In this document: positions 24,466-34,192 of the stretch, in pieces
Numbering within the stretch: position 1 is the stretch's first letter
Layout: each line of letters starts with the position of its first letter
Assembly (NCBI GenBank): GCA_031553835.1
Contig: JAVBKX010000029.1
Span: forward strand, 1-49,757
Length of the DNA: 49,757 bases
Source: JAVBKX01 sp031553835
GTDB lineage: Bacteria > Bacteroidota > Bacteroidia > Bacteroidales > Azobacteroidaceae
Direction: 5' to 3'
The notes under the pieces: generated by a model
Told to the model about the DNA's origin: nothing
Databases searched by the model: none
Seen by the model: only the letters and a program-made list of their open reading frames with translations
Position numbers and translations under genes: made by a program

Positions 24466-26181
24466 TTACCTGATAACAATTTTCATGCTATCATTGTTGA
24501 TTTTTACAATATAAATTCCACGGATCAAATTAATTTTTTCGTTTCCGGCAATTTCAGATTGATACACTGATTGTCCCGAAACATTGAAAATTGAAATGGA
24601 AACAGGATGCTGCGTTTCAATGTAAATTCCATCCGAAACAGGAGAAATAACAATACCGTCTTTCATTATGGCATCGATGGCGCTACGCAATCCGAGATTA
24701 CAACTCAATGTGATTTCCGGATCATTCGATTCGACAGAATGCAACATTGCATAATATACGCCTTCTTGTGCAACACGGATGCCTTTGCCTTCCACACCGG
24801 TTTCGGGCGTGAGCTTGCATACTTCCTCTCCGGAAGCGTTGAATATCTGAACAATACAAGACTGACTGGCAGTCCACATTAAACTATCGCCTGCTAACGC
24901 ACTCAATTGATAGAAATGAATTTCATCCGAAGCCGGTTTGGATTTCGTTACCGGAGTACCGACATACAAGGTTTCAGCATCCACTTCCACGCTTCGTCCC
25001 TCATCAAATTTATCGACAGATGTAACGCTCCAATTGTTGTATGCGTCTTTGAAACGGATACTGAACTGATTTTTCGAAGCATAATAAATCAATGCTTTGC
25101 CACCGAGCATGCCGGGCATGAAGACGAATGATTCGGGTGTTACTTTTACCGGAATATCGTTGATTTCCAATACCAAATCTTTTAGTTCCAAAGGATTGAC
25201 AGGTTCGATATTGACGGTAGTCCTTGCATTTACCGCATCGTTCCACCAGTATTCGTAAGCTATTATATTGTTGTTGGTTAACATTGCTCCGGAGCGATAA
25301 AAATATTGCGTAACGGGCGCCGACCAATGTCCGTAAACATCCTGTGCGCGGAAATTAAAGTGGTGGATACCTTCGCGCAAAGCGGTAACATCTAAATCCA
25401 AAGCGATGATTCCCGTTTCATCGGCAACCGATTGCTTGGCTTCGGTGGCGCGATCGATCCAGTATTCGTATTTCATCGGTTTATTGGCTGCAGGATTCAA
25501 CGGAGTACGAAGGAAATAGTGCGTAACGGGTGCACTCCAATGGCCGTAAACATCCTGAGATCGGAAATTAAAGTGGTGAATGCCTTCGCGTAAAGCGGTA
25601 ACATCCAAATCCAGGGCAATGATTCCCGTTTCGTCTGCAACCGATTGCTTGGCATCGGTGGTGCGATCGATCCAGTATTCGTATTTCACCGGTTTATTGG
25701 CTACAGGATTCAACGGAGTACGAAGGAAATAGTGCGTAACGGGTGCACTCCAATGGCCGTAAACATCCTGTGAACGGAAATTAAAGTGGTGAATGCCTTC
25801 GCGTAAAGCGGTAACATCTAAATCCAAAGCAATGATTCCCGTTTCATCAGCAACCGATTGCTTGACATCGATGGCGCGATCGATCCAGTATTCATATTTC
25901 ACCGGTTTATTGGCTACAGGATTCAACGGAGTACGTAGGAAATAGTGAGTAACAGGTGCCGACCAATAACCATCTTTGTCTTTTACCCTAAAATTGTAAT
26001 GATGAATTCCTTCCCTCAATTGAGAAACATCCAAATCCAACACAATATTTTCAGTGGAAGACGAAACCTTAACCTTCGCATCTACATTCCTGTCAAACCA
26101 ATACTCATACTCCACGATGTCTTGTCCGTTCGATAATTGAACGCAAAAAAACAACAACAGCGCTATGATTATTTTTTGCAT
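24466..26181 (-). CDS. Tandem-repeat secreted protein with T9SS sorting domain
   Basis: 571 residues. A signal peptide (about 1-19, ending SNGQ) is followed by a diverged repeat, three near-identical 71-residue repeats (motifs YEYWIDR, LDLDVTALREG, IHHFNFRSQDVYGHWSAP, PLNPVANKP) and a partial diverged one. A beta-rich region (about 300-500) and a type A T9SS C-terminal signal (SIFNVSGQSVYQSE, GIYIVKI) complete it. The domain would be cut during export through T9SS, leaving the protein on the cell surface or secreted. The repeats may act in adhesion or as a stalk; function is unknown. It is 9 bp downstream of the beta-helix gene and co-directional, so probably in one operon with it. Confidence 0.8.
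   Translation of the reverse strand: MQKIIIALLLFFCVQLSNGQDIVEYEYWFDRNVDAKVKVSSSTENIVLDLDVSQLREGIHHYNFRVKDKDGYWSAPVTHYFLRTPLNPVANKPVKYEYWIDRAIDVKQSVADETGIIALDLDVTALREGIHHFNFRSQDVYGHWSAPVTHYFLRTPLNPVANKPVKYEYWIDRTTDAKQSVADETGIIALDLDVTALREGIHHFNFRSQDVYGHWSAPVTHYFLRTPLNPAANKPMKYEYWIDRATEAKQSVADETGIIALDLDVTALREGIHHFNFRAQDVYGHWSAPVTQYFYRSGAMLTNNNIIAYEYWWNDAVNARTTVNIEPVNPLELKDLVLEINDIPVKVTPESFVFMPGMLGGKALIYYASKNQFSIRFKDAYNNWSVTSVDKFDEGRSVEVDAETLYVGTPVTKSKPASDEIHFYQLSALAGDSLMWTASQSCIVQIFNASGEEVCKLTPETGVEGKGIRVAQEGVYYAMLHSVESNDPEITLSCNLGLRSAIDAIMKDGIVISPVSDGIYIETQHPVSISIFNVSGQSVYQSEIAGNEKINLIRGIYIVKINNDSMKIVIR
25310..26120. repeat. 213-bp tandem repeats inside the T9SS gene
   Basis: The marker GTAAACATCCTG begins at 25333, 25546 and 25759, exactly 213 bp apart (71 codons). 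The copies are near-identical at base level, which indicates recent duplication or gene conversion and a potential for copy-number change. Confidence 0.85.
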
Positions 26182-26190
26182 AGTGTTTTA

Positions 26191-27204
26191 TTATTTATTC
26201 TGCGCTTTGACCGTGATATTGACTTTCAACTTACCATCGGCAGACGATTTGGTTTCGATACTTTTCGAAACGATTTGTGGATTGGTAGGTACATCTGTGA
26301 ACGGATTAGAACCTCCGAAAATACCGACCTGCGTACCGTCGGTTCCTAAGAAAGTGGCGCGGGCAGATTCAGTGAGTTCGTAGGTTTCGGTGTCAGTATA
26401 ATTGTATATACCTTTACCAAATAAAGTATTTTCATCTGAAAACATGTTGCCTGATTTCACAGATACAATGTCAATGTTGGCATTAATAAGGACATTATTA
26501 TAAGCTGAAGATGTTTGCAAGGGCATACCACCAAATAGAATGCTATTTTTGAACATTGCATTTGTAGGACCAACACTCAACACACAATTTTCCACAGATA
26601 CTGTTGATGTTGGTTTAGTTTCACATAAGATGCTGATAATAGAGTTTTTGATAAGAAAATTTTCTTGCTTCATCCCCGAAATATCAATCCTGTCCGCAAT
26701 TCGACACTGCACTATTGTACAATTTGCGGTTTGACCAGCATTCCCCCAACCACAATCGGTAGAAAGTTTGCTTAATCTACATTTTTTGATGGTCAGCCCA
26801 ACTATCGGCAACTTGTAAGAGTCATCACCGCCACTTCTTCCCAAATAAATAGTTGCACCATTATAGACACCCTCAATTGTAATATTTTCGGCACCTCCTT
26901 TTATTTCCCACTCTCCAGTGATAGTGGTCGGATACCTCCCGTTCTCTTCATCCGTCACATATCCTGCACCTTGAATGGTTACACCTTTATTAATAGTCGC
27001 AGCATTAAACGTTCCGGCAGACAACGTAATCAGGTCACCTTGAACGGCGGCGGCAAGCGCATCTTTTAAACCGTCGGCGCCATAAAATACTTTCATGTTT
27101 TCGCCGTGCTGCAAGGTGGCGATATGCACGTCTTGCGCATACATACTTTTTACTCCTAATGCCAATGCAACAATCAGTGTTGCCCTTAAAAATAAATTTT
27201 TCAT
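26191..27204 (-). CDS. Secreted parallel beta-helix (pectate-lyase-fold) protein
   Basis: 337 residues with a signal peptide (about 1-23, ending SMYAQ). The segment ADGLKDALAAAVQGDLITLSAGTF followed by regular short strands such as NITIEGVYNG and LTIKKCRLSKL is typical of right-handed beta-helix proteins. No polysaccharide-lyase active site is evident, and the family includes adhesins and structural proteins. No T9SS tail is seen. It lies directly upstream of the repeat protein gene on the same strand, so the two products may work together on the surface. Confidence 0.65.
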   Translation of the reverse strand: MKNLFLRATLIVALALGVKSMYAQDVHIATLQHGENMKVFYGADGLKDALAAAVQGDLITLSAGTFNAATINKGVTIQGAGYVTDEENGRYPTTITGEWEIKGGAENITIEGVYNGATIYLGRSGGDDSYKLPIVGLTIKKCRLSKLSTDCGWGNAGQTANCTIVQCRIADRIDISGMKQENFLIKNSIISILCETKPTSTVSVENCVLSVGPTNAMFKNSILFGGMPLQTSSAYNNVLINANIDIVSVKSGNMFSDENTLFGKGIYNYTDTETYELTESARATFLGTDGTQVGIFGGSNPFTDVPTNPQIVSKSIETKSSADGKLKVNITVKAQNK

Positions 27205-27332
27205 TTGGAATGAATTTTTAACTTAATAATATGTCGAATAATAATGTTGAGTCAATCTGTTAATGAAAACACCATAGAGGCATCGCGTTTTTCTCTTTTG
27301 TGCACTATGCCTCTGTTGTAAAACTCTTCCTC

Positions 27333-27491
27333 TTATTTTATTTTTTGACAAGTAATTTCCTCATAAGTTTCATAAGTAATTTTCTTATCACCTTCTTCAT
27401 AAGTATCTTTGTATGAAAACGAAACAAATAATACTGTGACCAATACTGCCCATTTCATACTCAATACTTTGTGTAAACCTTTCTTTGTCAT
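27333..27491 (-). CDS. Possible small secreted peptide (52 aa)
   Basis: A 52-codon frame: basic start (MTKKGLHKV), hydrophobic core (AVLVTVLFVSF), then a short acidic, Tyr-rich tail (YEEGDKKITYETYEEIT) with one Cys. This resembles a signal peptide plus small mature peptide. It lies between the two-component genes and the beta-helix gene. A short inverted repeat (AGAGGCAT at 27276-27283, ATGCCTCT at 27307-27314) follows its stop. It may be chance. The plus-strand frame at 27580-27843 is not supported, and nothing else is seen at 27492-27806. Confidence 0.35.
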   Translation of the reverse strand: MTKKGLHKVLSMKWAVLVTVLFVSFSYKDTYEEGDKKITYETYEEITCQKIK

Positions 27492-27806
27492 AATCGATAT
27501 TTTTGAAAATTAATAATAGAATAAGGACAGTTCATCAACCGGCTCGAAGTTGAACTGCAAACGATAAAAAAATCTTGATTTGTTTAAAAAGGAAGTGTGG
27601 GATAAATTGCTTATCTACCTGTTCAGAGGTTCTGACAAAACCCGGACAGAGCAATTCAAATATAAGGTAATCCCCTCACCTCAACAAAACACGGCAAATT
27701 TAGACGGAACCGGTAAATCCGACAAATACCGAAAAGCGCTTTTTCTCTCAGCATGCAAAAATTGCGCTTATGCGGTTTATTGTTTTGTTTATGTGGCATT
27801 TTCTAT

Positions 27807-28571
27807 TTATAGGATTTCCAATTCTTCCTTTACTTTGGAATAATAGCGACGCGATATAAATAAGTCGGCCGGGTAATTAATTTCGGGAGATAATATACAA
27901 CGAAAAGTGTTGTTTTCAATCGCAACCAAATGATTGATATTGATAATACATTCCTGATTGATTTGTATAAAAGACAGATTTGTTTTCAAAATGTCTTTAG
28001 AACTGGTCATTGAGCTAAGCTTTTGTTCTCGTCCATTGGTTTGGACAATTTTCCAGCAACGGATATCTTTATTGTAAATAAAACAAAGCGTTTCCGACGG
28101 ATGCAGGAAAATTAATTCGGTGGCTCCGTGAAAAATAATTTTTTTTTCCAACGGCAGAAGACGACGGATCGATTGTTCCCAATCCACTTTCTTCTCTTTT
28201 AACTTCTTTTTCACCCTATCAATGATCAATTCCAATTCTTCGTGCGTATAAGGCTTTAATAAATAGTCAAATACCGAATTGCGCAAAGCATCCAGCATGT
28301 ATTTATTGAAAGCGCTGTAACAAACCACGCACATATTGGAATGAATTTCCGGACGAATTTCCTGTAAAAACTCGATACCATTTGTTTGCCCTATTTCTAT
28401 ATCTAAGAACAGTAAATCGGGCTGTTGGCTGATGATGGTCCGTCTGGCCTTCTCTGCAGAAGAAAAAGTAGCGGTAAGCGTTATTTCGGGAAAAGCGGTA
28501 AGGCTTTTCTTCAGCGTATCAATGGCAGCTATATGGTCATCGATAATAATGGTATGCATAGATGTATTCAT
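27807..28571 (-). CDS. LytTR-family response regulator
   Basis: About 254 residues (a start at 28556, MHTIII, is also possible). The receiver domain (about 5-120) has the acidic pair DD near residue 11, the phosphorylated Asp in LLFLDIEIG and the Lys in LLKPY. A LytTR DNA-binding domain occupies about 145-254. It lies 34 bp after the stop of the paired kinase gene and forms a LytS/LytR-type pair. It may control neighbouring secreted proteins, which is inference from position. Confidence 0.9.
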   Translation of the reverse strand: MNTSMHTIIIDDHIAAIDTLKKSLTAFPEITLTATFSSAEKARRTIISQQPDLLFLDIEIGQTNGIEFLQEIRPEIHSNMCVVCYSAFNKYMLDALRNSVFDYLLKPYTHEELELIIDRVKKKLKEKKVDWEQSIRRLLPLEKKIIFHGATELIFLHPSETLCFIYNKDIRCWKIVQTNGREQKLSSMTSSKDILKTNLSFIQINQECIININHLVAIENNTFRCILSPEINYPADLFISRRYYSKVKEELEIL

Positions 28572-28605
28572 AAAAATAAGTGTTTAACAAAAGTAACAAA
28601 TATTT

Positions 28606-30411
28606 TCAAAATTTGTCATAATGAAAATCAACCGGAATCTCAATCGATACTTTAGTTCCATGCCTATTTGCATCGATATCAGCCTGGTTTTGAATGGAAA
28701 ACCGGATTTTCCGGTAATTTTTTTCGTTGAGCAATTCTATCGTGCGGTATAAAATCTTAAGTCCGGTTCCCGTTCCCTGAGCGCTGACCTGTTGTCTCGA
28801 CGGGTTAAATCCAATGCCATTATCTTCAATGACAATAAAAATGGTATCATTTTTTTGAGCAATATCAATCAGGATCTGTTTGCCGGTATCATCGGGATTG
28901 AAAGCATATTTCAGTGAATTTTCGATGGGTATTTGCAGTATCATCGATGGCAACATGGTATTCAAATCAATACCGGGCGCAATATTCCATTGCAATTCTG
29001 GAATATCAGGGTCGATAGTTTTCCTCAATTCGACATAGTTTTTCACAATACCGATCTCTTCTTCCAATGAAATGGCAGGTTCTTCCGAAATCAACAAACT
29101 ATTCCGTATCGATTGCATCAACAATTGTACGGAACGATTCAAATTTTTATGCTCACGCATTCCGGGAACAATGGAATTTAAAACATTCAATATAAAATGA
29201 GGAGAAACACGATTGCGAACGTTTTCCATGCGCAGTTTTGTCATGGCCGACATTTGGCGCGAATGGCGCAATTCGTTTTTCCGGCGGTTGTAAATAACAA
29301 TAAAAATAACGGCTAACGCAATCAAAACAATAGCCAATATCAATACTAAACTCACATTCCGGAATTTCTGCACTTTTTGTTCTTTCTGGGCAATCAATAC
29401 ATCGCGTTTCATCACGGTCGTATCCTGACGGTAACGCGAATCGATTTCTGCAATGTTATTTTGCGCAGCGATATTTCGTTGAACAACATCATAAACATCT
29501 GTTTTCAAATGATATTCATACGCTTTTTTGTAATCACCTTTTTTGTGATACAATTCTTCCAACCGTTTATCATTATAATAAAGATAAACAGGAGTAATCA
29601 TTGTAGAATCAACCGATTGTAACAAAATCCGTTCTGCAGATTTCAAATCATCCCTTTGAAGATAGAGGGAAGCATACAGGCCATTGACATAGAAAGCTGC
29701 CGAAGCGCCCATTTCCGGTTTTAGAAAAAATTCAGCAGCTTTATCTAAATAAAATTGCGCCGAATCCGGCTGATTCAAGAGCAGATATATTTCGCCGAAA
29801 TTGCTATCCACCACTGCCTGGGAAAAAGGAGAATCCATTGTTTTCACAATCTGATCTGCTTTTCGTAACCAAGGAATCGCGTCCCGATATTCTTTCGTAT
29901 TATAATAATAATTGACCCGCGTCACTGCAAGATATTGCTGATTAATAGGAAGCATGCTGTCGAAATGAGATTCTGCCAGATTTAAATAATAATCAGCCAT
30001 CGGAAAATTTTTCAAATTAATGTATATGTGTCCGAGTCCACTATACACAGGATATTTAAGTGATTCTTCATATTGCAAAGAATCAGCCAACAATAAGGCC
30101 TGTCTGTAAGCGCCCGCCGCTTTTGGATAGTCGCCGGTCATATCATAAGCTTCAGCCAGATTGGTATAAATTTCAGGCAACAACGTCCGGTTTTTCTGTT
30201 GAAGTGATTTTTGAATCGCTTTATTAAAATAGAAAACAGCAGAATCGTGCATACCTGAGTATTGAAAGTTGACACCTTTTTTATTGTAACCATTAATTTC
30301 AAAATTGGCAAGAGAATCAACAGACATGTTGTCCCCGATTCCTTTTTGTTTATCGCTACAACTGAAAATCAAACAAGTAATGCCAACTAATAAAAAGAAA
30401 TTTTTCATCAT
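28606..30411 (-). CDS. TPR-containing LytS-type sensor histidine kinase with lipobox
   Basis: 601 residues. The start MMKNFFLLVGITCLIFSC has a lipobox-like Cys, followed by a periplasmic TPR array (about 40-330). One membrane helix lies near 352-375. A His_kinase domain follows (RVSPHFILNVLNSI, with the phospho-accepting His near residue 400), then an ATPase domain with N box IPIENSLKYAF and G boxes DNGIGF and GTGTGLKIL. It would phosphorylate the LytTR regulator downstream. The combination of lipid anchor, TPR sensor and kinase is known in Bacteroidetes. Ligand unknown. Confidence 0.9.
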   Translation of the reverse strand: MMKNFFLLVGITCLIFSCSDKQKGIGDNMSVDSLANFEINGYNKKGVNFQYSGMHDSAVFYFNKAIQKSLQQKNRTLLPEIYTNLAEAYDMTGDYPKAAGAYRQALLLADSLQYEESLKYPVYSGLGHIYINLKNFPMADYYLNLAESHFDSMLPINQQYLAVTRVNYYYNTKEYRDAIPWLRKADQIVKTMDSPFSQAVVDSNFGEIYLLLNQPDSAQFYLDKAAEFFLKPEMGASAAFYVNGLYASLYLQRDDLKSAERILLQSVDSTMITPVYLYYNDKRLEELYHKKGDYKKAYEYHLKTDVYDVVQRNIAAQNNIAEIDSRYRQDTTVMKRDVLIAQKEQKVQKFRNVSLVLILAIVLIALAVIFIVIYNRRKNELRHSRQMSAMTKLRMENVRNRVSPHFILNVLNSIVPGMREHKNLNRSVQLLMQSIRNSLLISEEPAISLEEEIGIVKNYVELRKTIDPDIPELQWNIAPGIDLNTMLPSMILQIPIENSLKYAFNPDDTGKQILIDIAQKNDTIFIVIEDNGIGFNPSRQQVSAQGTGTGLKILYRTIELLNEKNYRKIRFSIQNQADIDANRHGTKVSIEIPVDFHYDKF

Positions 30412-30491
30412 AATGGAATGATTGACAAATGATAATTAGCAAGACAGTTCTTCAATTGATAACTATTTTGTAATTAAACAATGTATGCAAT

Positions 30492-31190
30492 TTATATTTT
30501 ATGCAGCAACTCTACAAACCGCCCCCTACGGTCTGCCAATATCCAGATCATAGCAATAAACAAAAGAAAATATCCGGCATAAGTCACTGTAATTCCAATA
30601 GTATCTCGATTGACACTCAATATCGACCCTTTTTTATCGTTATCGAAAGAAGATTGATAAAAACGGTATCCACGATATTTTAAAATATGATTCATGGAAA
30701 TTTCAGATTCAAAGCGCTTTCCGTTTTTCAAATCATTTATTTCCACTATACTTTTATAATTGGAAGGAGATTCTGTTCCCGGATAAAATTCTACCTGAAA
30801 CGATTTTAGTGTCAGGGAAAAAGGCAGATTAAGATTACGTTGGGCTTCTTCACAAAAAAAAGATTGGATGGCTTGTTGCTCACGTACATGAACGATTCCT
30901 GTTTTCCCTGAAAACCGGGTAATTCCTGCTCCCGCAACAACAACAATTAAGGCGATATGCAACAAAAACGCCGGTTTTTTCTTCCACAATCCTGCCTTGA
31001 AAATATAATACCCACCGGTCAGGACTAACCAGGTCCACAATAAATTAAACCACCAGGAACGATAAAAAACAGACCAGGCATGTTCAGTACCATGCAAATG
31101 CTCATCCCAAGTCGCCCAGCCCATAACAATGGACAAAATAAGCAAAAGAGCAAAAGCCGTATATGCTATTCCTTTTTTCATGTGGTTCAA
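30492..31190 (-). CDS. resB: ResB-like cytochrome c biogenesis protein
   Basis: About 232 residues; the start could also be 31181 (MKKGIAY). Membrane segments lie near 5-25, 45-62, 72-90 and 207-222, with an extracytoplasmic domain between them containing the SFQVEFYPG and KYRGYRFYQSSFD motifs of ResB/CcsB. ResB and CcsA form the System II cytochrome c synthase. It is shorter than classic ResB, as in Bacteroidetes. It ends the dapB-lepB-wbqC-like operon here. Confidence 0.85.
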   Translation of the reverse strand: MNHMKKGIAYTAFALLLILSIVMGWATWDEHLHGTEHAWSVFYRSWWFNLLWTWLVLTGGYYIFKAGLWKKKPAFLLHIALIVVVAGAGITRFSGKTGIVHVREQQAIQSFFCEEAQRNLNLPFSLTLKSFQVEFYPGTESPSNYKSIVEINDLKNGKRFESEISMNHILKYRGYRFYQSSFDNDKKGSILSVNRDTIGITVTYAGYFLLFIAMIWILADRRGRFVELLHKI

Positions 31191-31199
31191 AAAAAAAGA

Positions 31200-31811
31200 T
31201 TATAAAAAAAGTACCGCTTCCGGTCCCATATTAAACAACAAATCGATACAACTCAAATTTCCCTTAAAACCATATTTTTGTGCAAAAACCTGATAATAAG
31301 GCTTAAACTCGTGCAATTGAGCAGGTTGCTTCGGATGAATCGTTTCACGACAATCCAATACTTCGTCCGGTAATTCTTTCCGGTATTCGGAAGAATATGA
31401 AATTTTTGGATCGAAATCCATCAAACGACAAACTACTTCCCGCAATTGTTCATTAAAATCAAACAAAAATTCATGCTTTTTTTCATAAAAAGGACGAAAA
31501 TCATCGGCATAATACTCAAAAAAAGGAGTAGAGTTATATGCTGAAATAATAGCATTCCAATGCAAATGACGCCAGTTTCCATGCTCTGCAATCCGGATGT
31601 CTCGAGTCAGACCTTTGAGTGCATCCGGTTTTTCAACAGGAATACTCAACGTCTGAGGCCCGTTGGCCGAAGCAATTACACAACGGTTGCGATAGGTTTG
31701 CTTAATATAATTATCATGCTGTTCGATCACCACTTCCCGACAATGGTACAGCCGGCTATAATATTCTACCGGAGCCAAATAAGCGGTTGACAGATAAACA
31801 GTATCCGGCAT
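31200..31811 (-). CDS. WbqC-family protein
   Basis: A 203-residue protein with WbqC-family features: an N-terminal STAYLAPVEYYSRL, a central WRHLHWNAIISAYNSTPFF segment and the following FEYYADDF. The family is linked to O-antigen and glycolipid synthesis, with unclear biochemistry; some members occur with aminosugar genes. It lies 5 bp after lepB and is likely co-transcribed with it. Confidence 0.85.
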   Translation of the reverse strand: MPDTVYLSTAYLAPVEYYSRLYHCREVVIEQHDNYIKQTYRNRCVIASANGPQTLSIPVEKPDALKGLTRDIRIAEHGNWRHLHWNAIISAYNSTPFFEYYADDFRPFYEKKHEFLFDFNEQLREVVCRLMDFDPKISYSSEYRKELPDEVLDCRETIHPKQPAQLHEFKPYYQVFAQKYGFKGNLSCIDLLFNMGPEAVLFL

Positions 31812-31816
31812 ATTTA

Positions 31817-33319
31817 TTATTTCAGGCTGCCGACTGTACGGAACAACCGGTTCCAGCGGATAGCGCCGTCAAACAAGCCGCGATCTTTATCCAAGGATAA
31901 CCAAACCAATAGAGGTTCTCCGACCACATGGTCTTCGGGAACAAATCCCCACGAGCGTGAATCGGCCGACTTGTGGCGATTATCTCCCATCATGAAATAA
32001 TAATCGTATTTAAATGTATATTGGTTGGTTTCCTGACCATTAATGAAAATTTTATTCCCTTCCACTTTCAAATCATTGCCTTCAAAATTACGAATGCAAC
32101 GCGAATAAAGCGCCATATTCAATGGGGTCAATTCGACTGTCGCGCCTTTGGCCGGAATCCAGACAGGCCCGTAATTATCGCGTCGCCATCCGGTTTCGTA
32201 ATCAACGGGATAATACATGTCTCCGCCGAAGAATTCCGGTTCTCTGATAATCGTTTTCGCCCATCCCGAACGTTGTAATTTCTCGTAAGCCTCTTTAGTT
32301 AATGGAATATTATACACAGGATTGTAAACCGGCGGCTGCCCATACACATGCGCATTCGCGGGTTGGACGCCAATCATGTTCATATATCCTGCATTCGGTT
32401 GTATAAATTTTCGGTCTTCTTTACTGACATTCAATGCTCTGAATTGTTTTTCAGTCAATTGAAGTCCGTTGGTTTCCACAAAATAATTCAATTGCATGTG
32501 TTTGGGATTTTCCATTTTTTCTCCATTGATATACACACTGCAATCAATAATTTGTAAAGAATCGCCGGGCATCCCGATACATCGTTTCACATAATTTTCG
32601 CGACGATCTACGGGACGGTACATCACTTTTCCCAAGTCTTGTTCATGTGTTTGAATGTATGTTCTGCCCGCTCCCTGGCAATTGGCATAATATTGGTTTA
32701 TTTGCTCAAGAGATAAACCGGATGTATCAGCTTGAGGTCGAGGGATTAATTCCCGTCCAATTTGCTGGCACCATGAATAATAATCCGGATTTTGTGCTAA
32801 AAAAGCAATTGTATCTCCTGCAGGGAAATTAAATACAACAATATCATTGCGTTTCACGTGCCCCAACCCTTTCAATCGATGATAATCCCAATGCGGTGTT
32901 TCGGAATAAGACTTACAATTCAAAATAGGGATTGTATTTTGTACCAAGGGAAATGCCAATGGAGTATTGGGAACCCGCGGACCGTAATTCACTTTGCTTA
33001 CAAAAAGAAAATCGCCGACCAACAATGATTTTTCCAATGAGGAAGTCGGGATTTTATAATTCTGAAAAACAAACAAATTGATGATTGTCACGGCAATCAA
33101 CGCAAAAATGATAGCATCTGCCCAATCTCCAATCGTGCGGATAGTCTTGTTTTTCGACTTTTTCCAGCCTCCCCAGGGAATAAATTTGGAAACATAAATA
33201 TCAAAAATCACCGGAATTCCCAGCAATAACCAATAATTACCGACCCAAACGGTGAACAGAAGATAAATGAATGAGATAATGATAAATTTTATCCATTGGG
33301 ATTTTGTTGTTTTTCTCAT
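31817..33319 (-). CDS. lepB: Signal peptidase I
   Basis: A 500-residue membrane serine protease. An N-terminal hydrophobic region is followed by the catalytic Ser in IPTSSLEKSLLVGD, the Lys in NYVKRCIGMPGDS and the GDNRHKSADSRSWGF box. It removes signal peptides during export. The length is large, with a big insert between the Ser and Lys boxes, as in other Bacteroidetes enzymes. It is 13 bp after dapB. Confidence 0.95.
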   Translation of the reverse strand: MRKTTKSQWIKFIIISFIYLLFTVWVGNYWLLLGIPVIFDIYVSKFIPWGGWKKSKNKTIRTIGDWADAIIFALIAVTIINLFVFQNYKIPTSSLEKSLLVGDFLFVSKVNYGPRVPNTPLAFPLVQNTIPILNCKSYSETPHWDYHRLKGLGHVKRNDIVVFNFPAGDTIAFLAQNPDYYSWCQQIGRELIPRPQADTSGLSLEQINQYYANCQGAGRTYIQTHEQDLGKVMYRPVDRRENYVKRCIGMPGDSLQIIDCSVYINGEKMENPKHMQLNYFVETNGLQLTEKQFRALNVSKEDRKFIQPNAGYMNMIGVQPANAHVYGQPPVYNPVYNIPLTKEAYEKLQRSGWAKTIIREPEFFGGDMYYPVDYETGWRRDNYGPVWIPAKGATVELTPLNMALYSRCIRNFEGNDLKVEGNKIFINGQETNQYTFKYDYYFMMGDNRHKSADSRSWGFVPEDHVVGEPLLVWLSLDKDRGLFDGAIRWNRLFRTVGSLK

Positions 33320-33332
33320 GATTTGTTGTTTT

Positions 33333-34049
33333 CTAAAAATTGAACATGTCTTTCATTGTAAGGAATCCTTTTTTGCCACAAGTAAACTCGGCCGCCATGA
33401 CAGCGCCCAAAGCAAAGCCTTTGCGACTTTTCGCATCGTGCTTTATACTGATCATATCGGCTTCCGATTCATAAATAATCTCATGAATTCCGGGTACTTC
33501 TCCCTCTCTCTTAGAATGAATTAAGAGCTCATTTGCACTACCGGTTCCGGCTTCTTTCCATTGCGTTTTCCGGTCGATATTTTCAATAATACCTTCTGCC
33601 AATGTAATGGCAGTTCCGCTGGGCGAATCCAATTTATGGATATGATGTACTTCTTCCATTCGCACATCATAAGCCGGAAAATGGTTCATGATACGAGCCA
33701 GGTATTTATTGACTGCGAAAAAAACATTCACTCCGATGCTGTAATTAGAAGCATAGAAAAATGTTTGTTGTCCGTTGGCGCAAGCCTGTTTCACTTCATC
33801 TAAATATTGCAGCCAGCCGGTGGTACCGGCTACTACCGGGATGTTTCGCCCGAAACATTTGCGGTAGTTAGACATGGCCGTGGCCGGTTGAGTAAATTCG
33901 ATGGCGACATCCGCTTTCAGGAAGGCTTCCGAATCAAAATCGTCCAAATTGTTTATATCAATAATGGATACTATCTGATGTCCACGGTCCAAGGCAATTC
34001 TTTCAATCTCCCTGCCCATTTTTCCGTATCCGATTAATGCTATTTTCAT
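33333..34049 (-). CDS. dapB: 4-hydroxy-tetrahydrodipicolinate reductase
   Basis: 238 residues. NAD(P)H-binding GYGKMGREIERIA at the N-terminus, AGTTGW, SNYSIGVNVF and the substrate site EVHHIHKLDSPSGTA are intact. It makes tetrahydrodipicolinate in the lysine and diaminopimelate pathway. It is first in an operon with lepB, wbqC-like and resB. Confidence 0.96.
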   Translation of the reverse strand: MKIALIGYGKMGREIERIALDRGHQIVSIIDINNLDDFDSEAFLKADVAIEFTQPATAMSNYRKCFGRNIPVVAGTTGWLQYLDEVKQACANGQQTFFYASNYSIGVNVFFAVNKYLARIMNHFPAYDVRMEEVHHIHKLDSPSGTAITLAEGIIENIDRKTQWKEAGTGSANELLIHSKREGEVPGIHEIIYESEADMISIKHDAKSRKGFALGAVMAAEFTCGKKGFLTMKDMFNF

Positions 34050-34147
34050 GTTATAAATAATTTTTTAAATTGTAGGGCTTTAGGGTTAAAACCCTGTACA
34101 TGGAATATCTTCTAATTCCGCCAGCTGAAGCTGACGGCAATTTACAG

Positions 34148-34192
34148 CCTCTAACTTCTTCTGGCTCCTTCTAACCCCCTCTAACTTCTTCT
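34148..34192. repeat. Short direct repeat at 30-bp period
   Basis: CCTCTAACTTCTTCT occurs at 34148-34162 and 34178-34192 with related CTTCTAA sequence between. Just before it is a small hairpin (CCGCCAGC / GCTGACGG). Together they fill the dapB-meaB gap and overlap the last bases of meaB. Origin is unknown. Confidence 0.6.

Noticed and set aside
27580..27843. Plus-strand open frame of 87 residues
   Set aside because: No ATG-based start or recognised domain; composition unlike a gene, and it runs into the end of the LytTR gene on the other strand.
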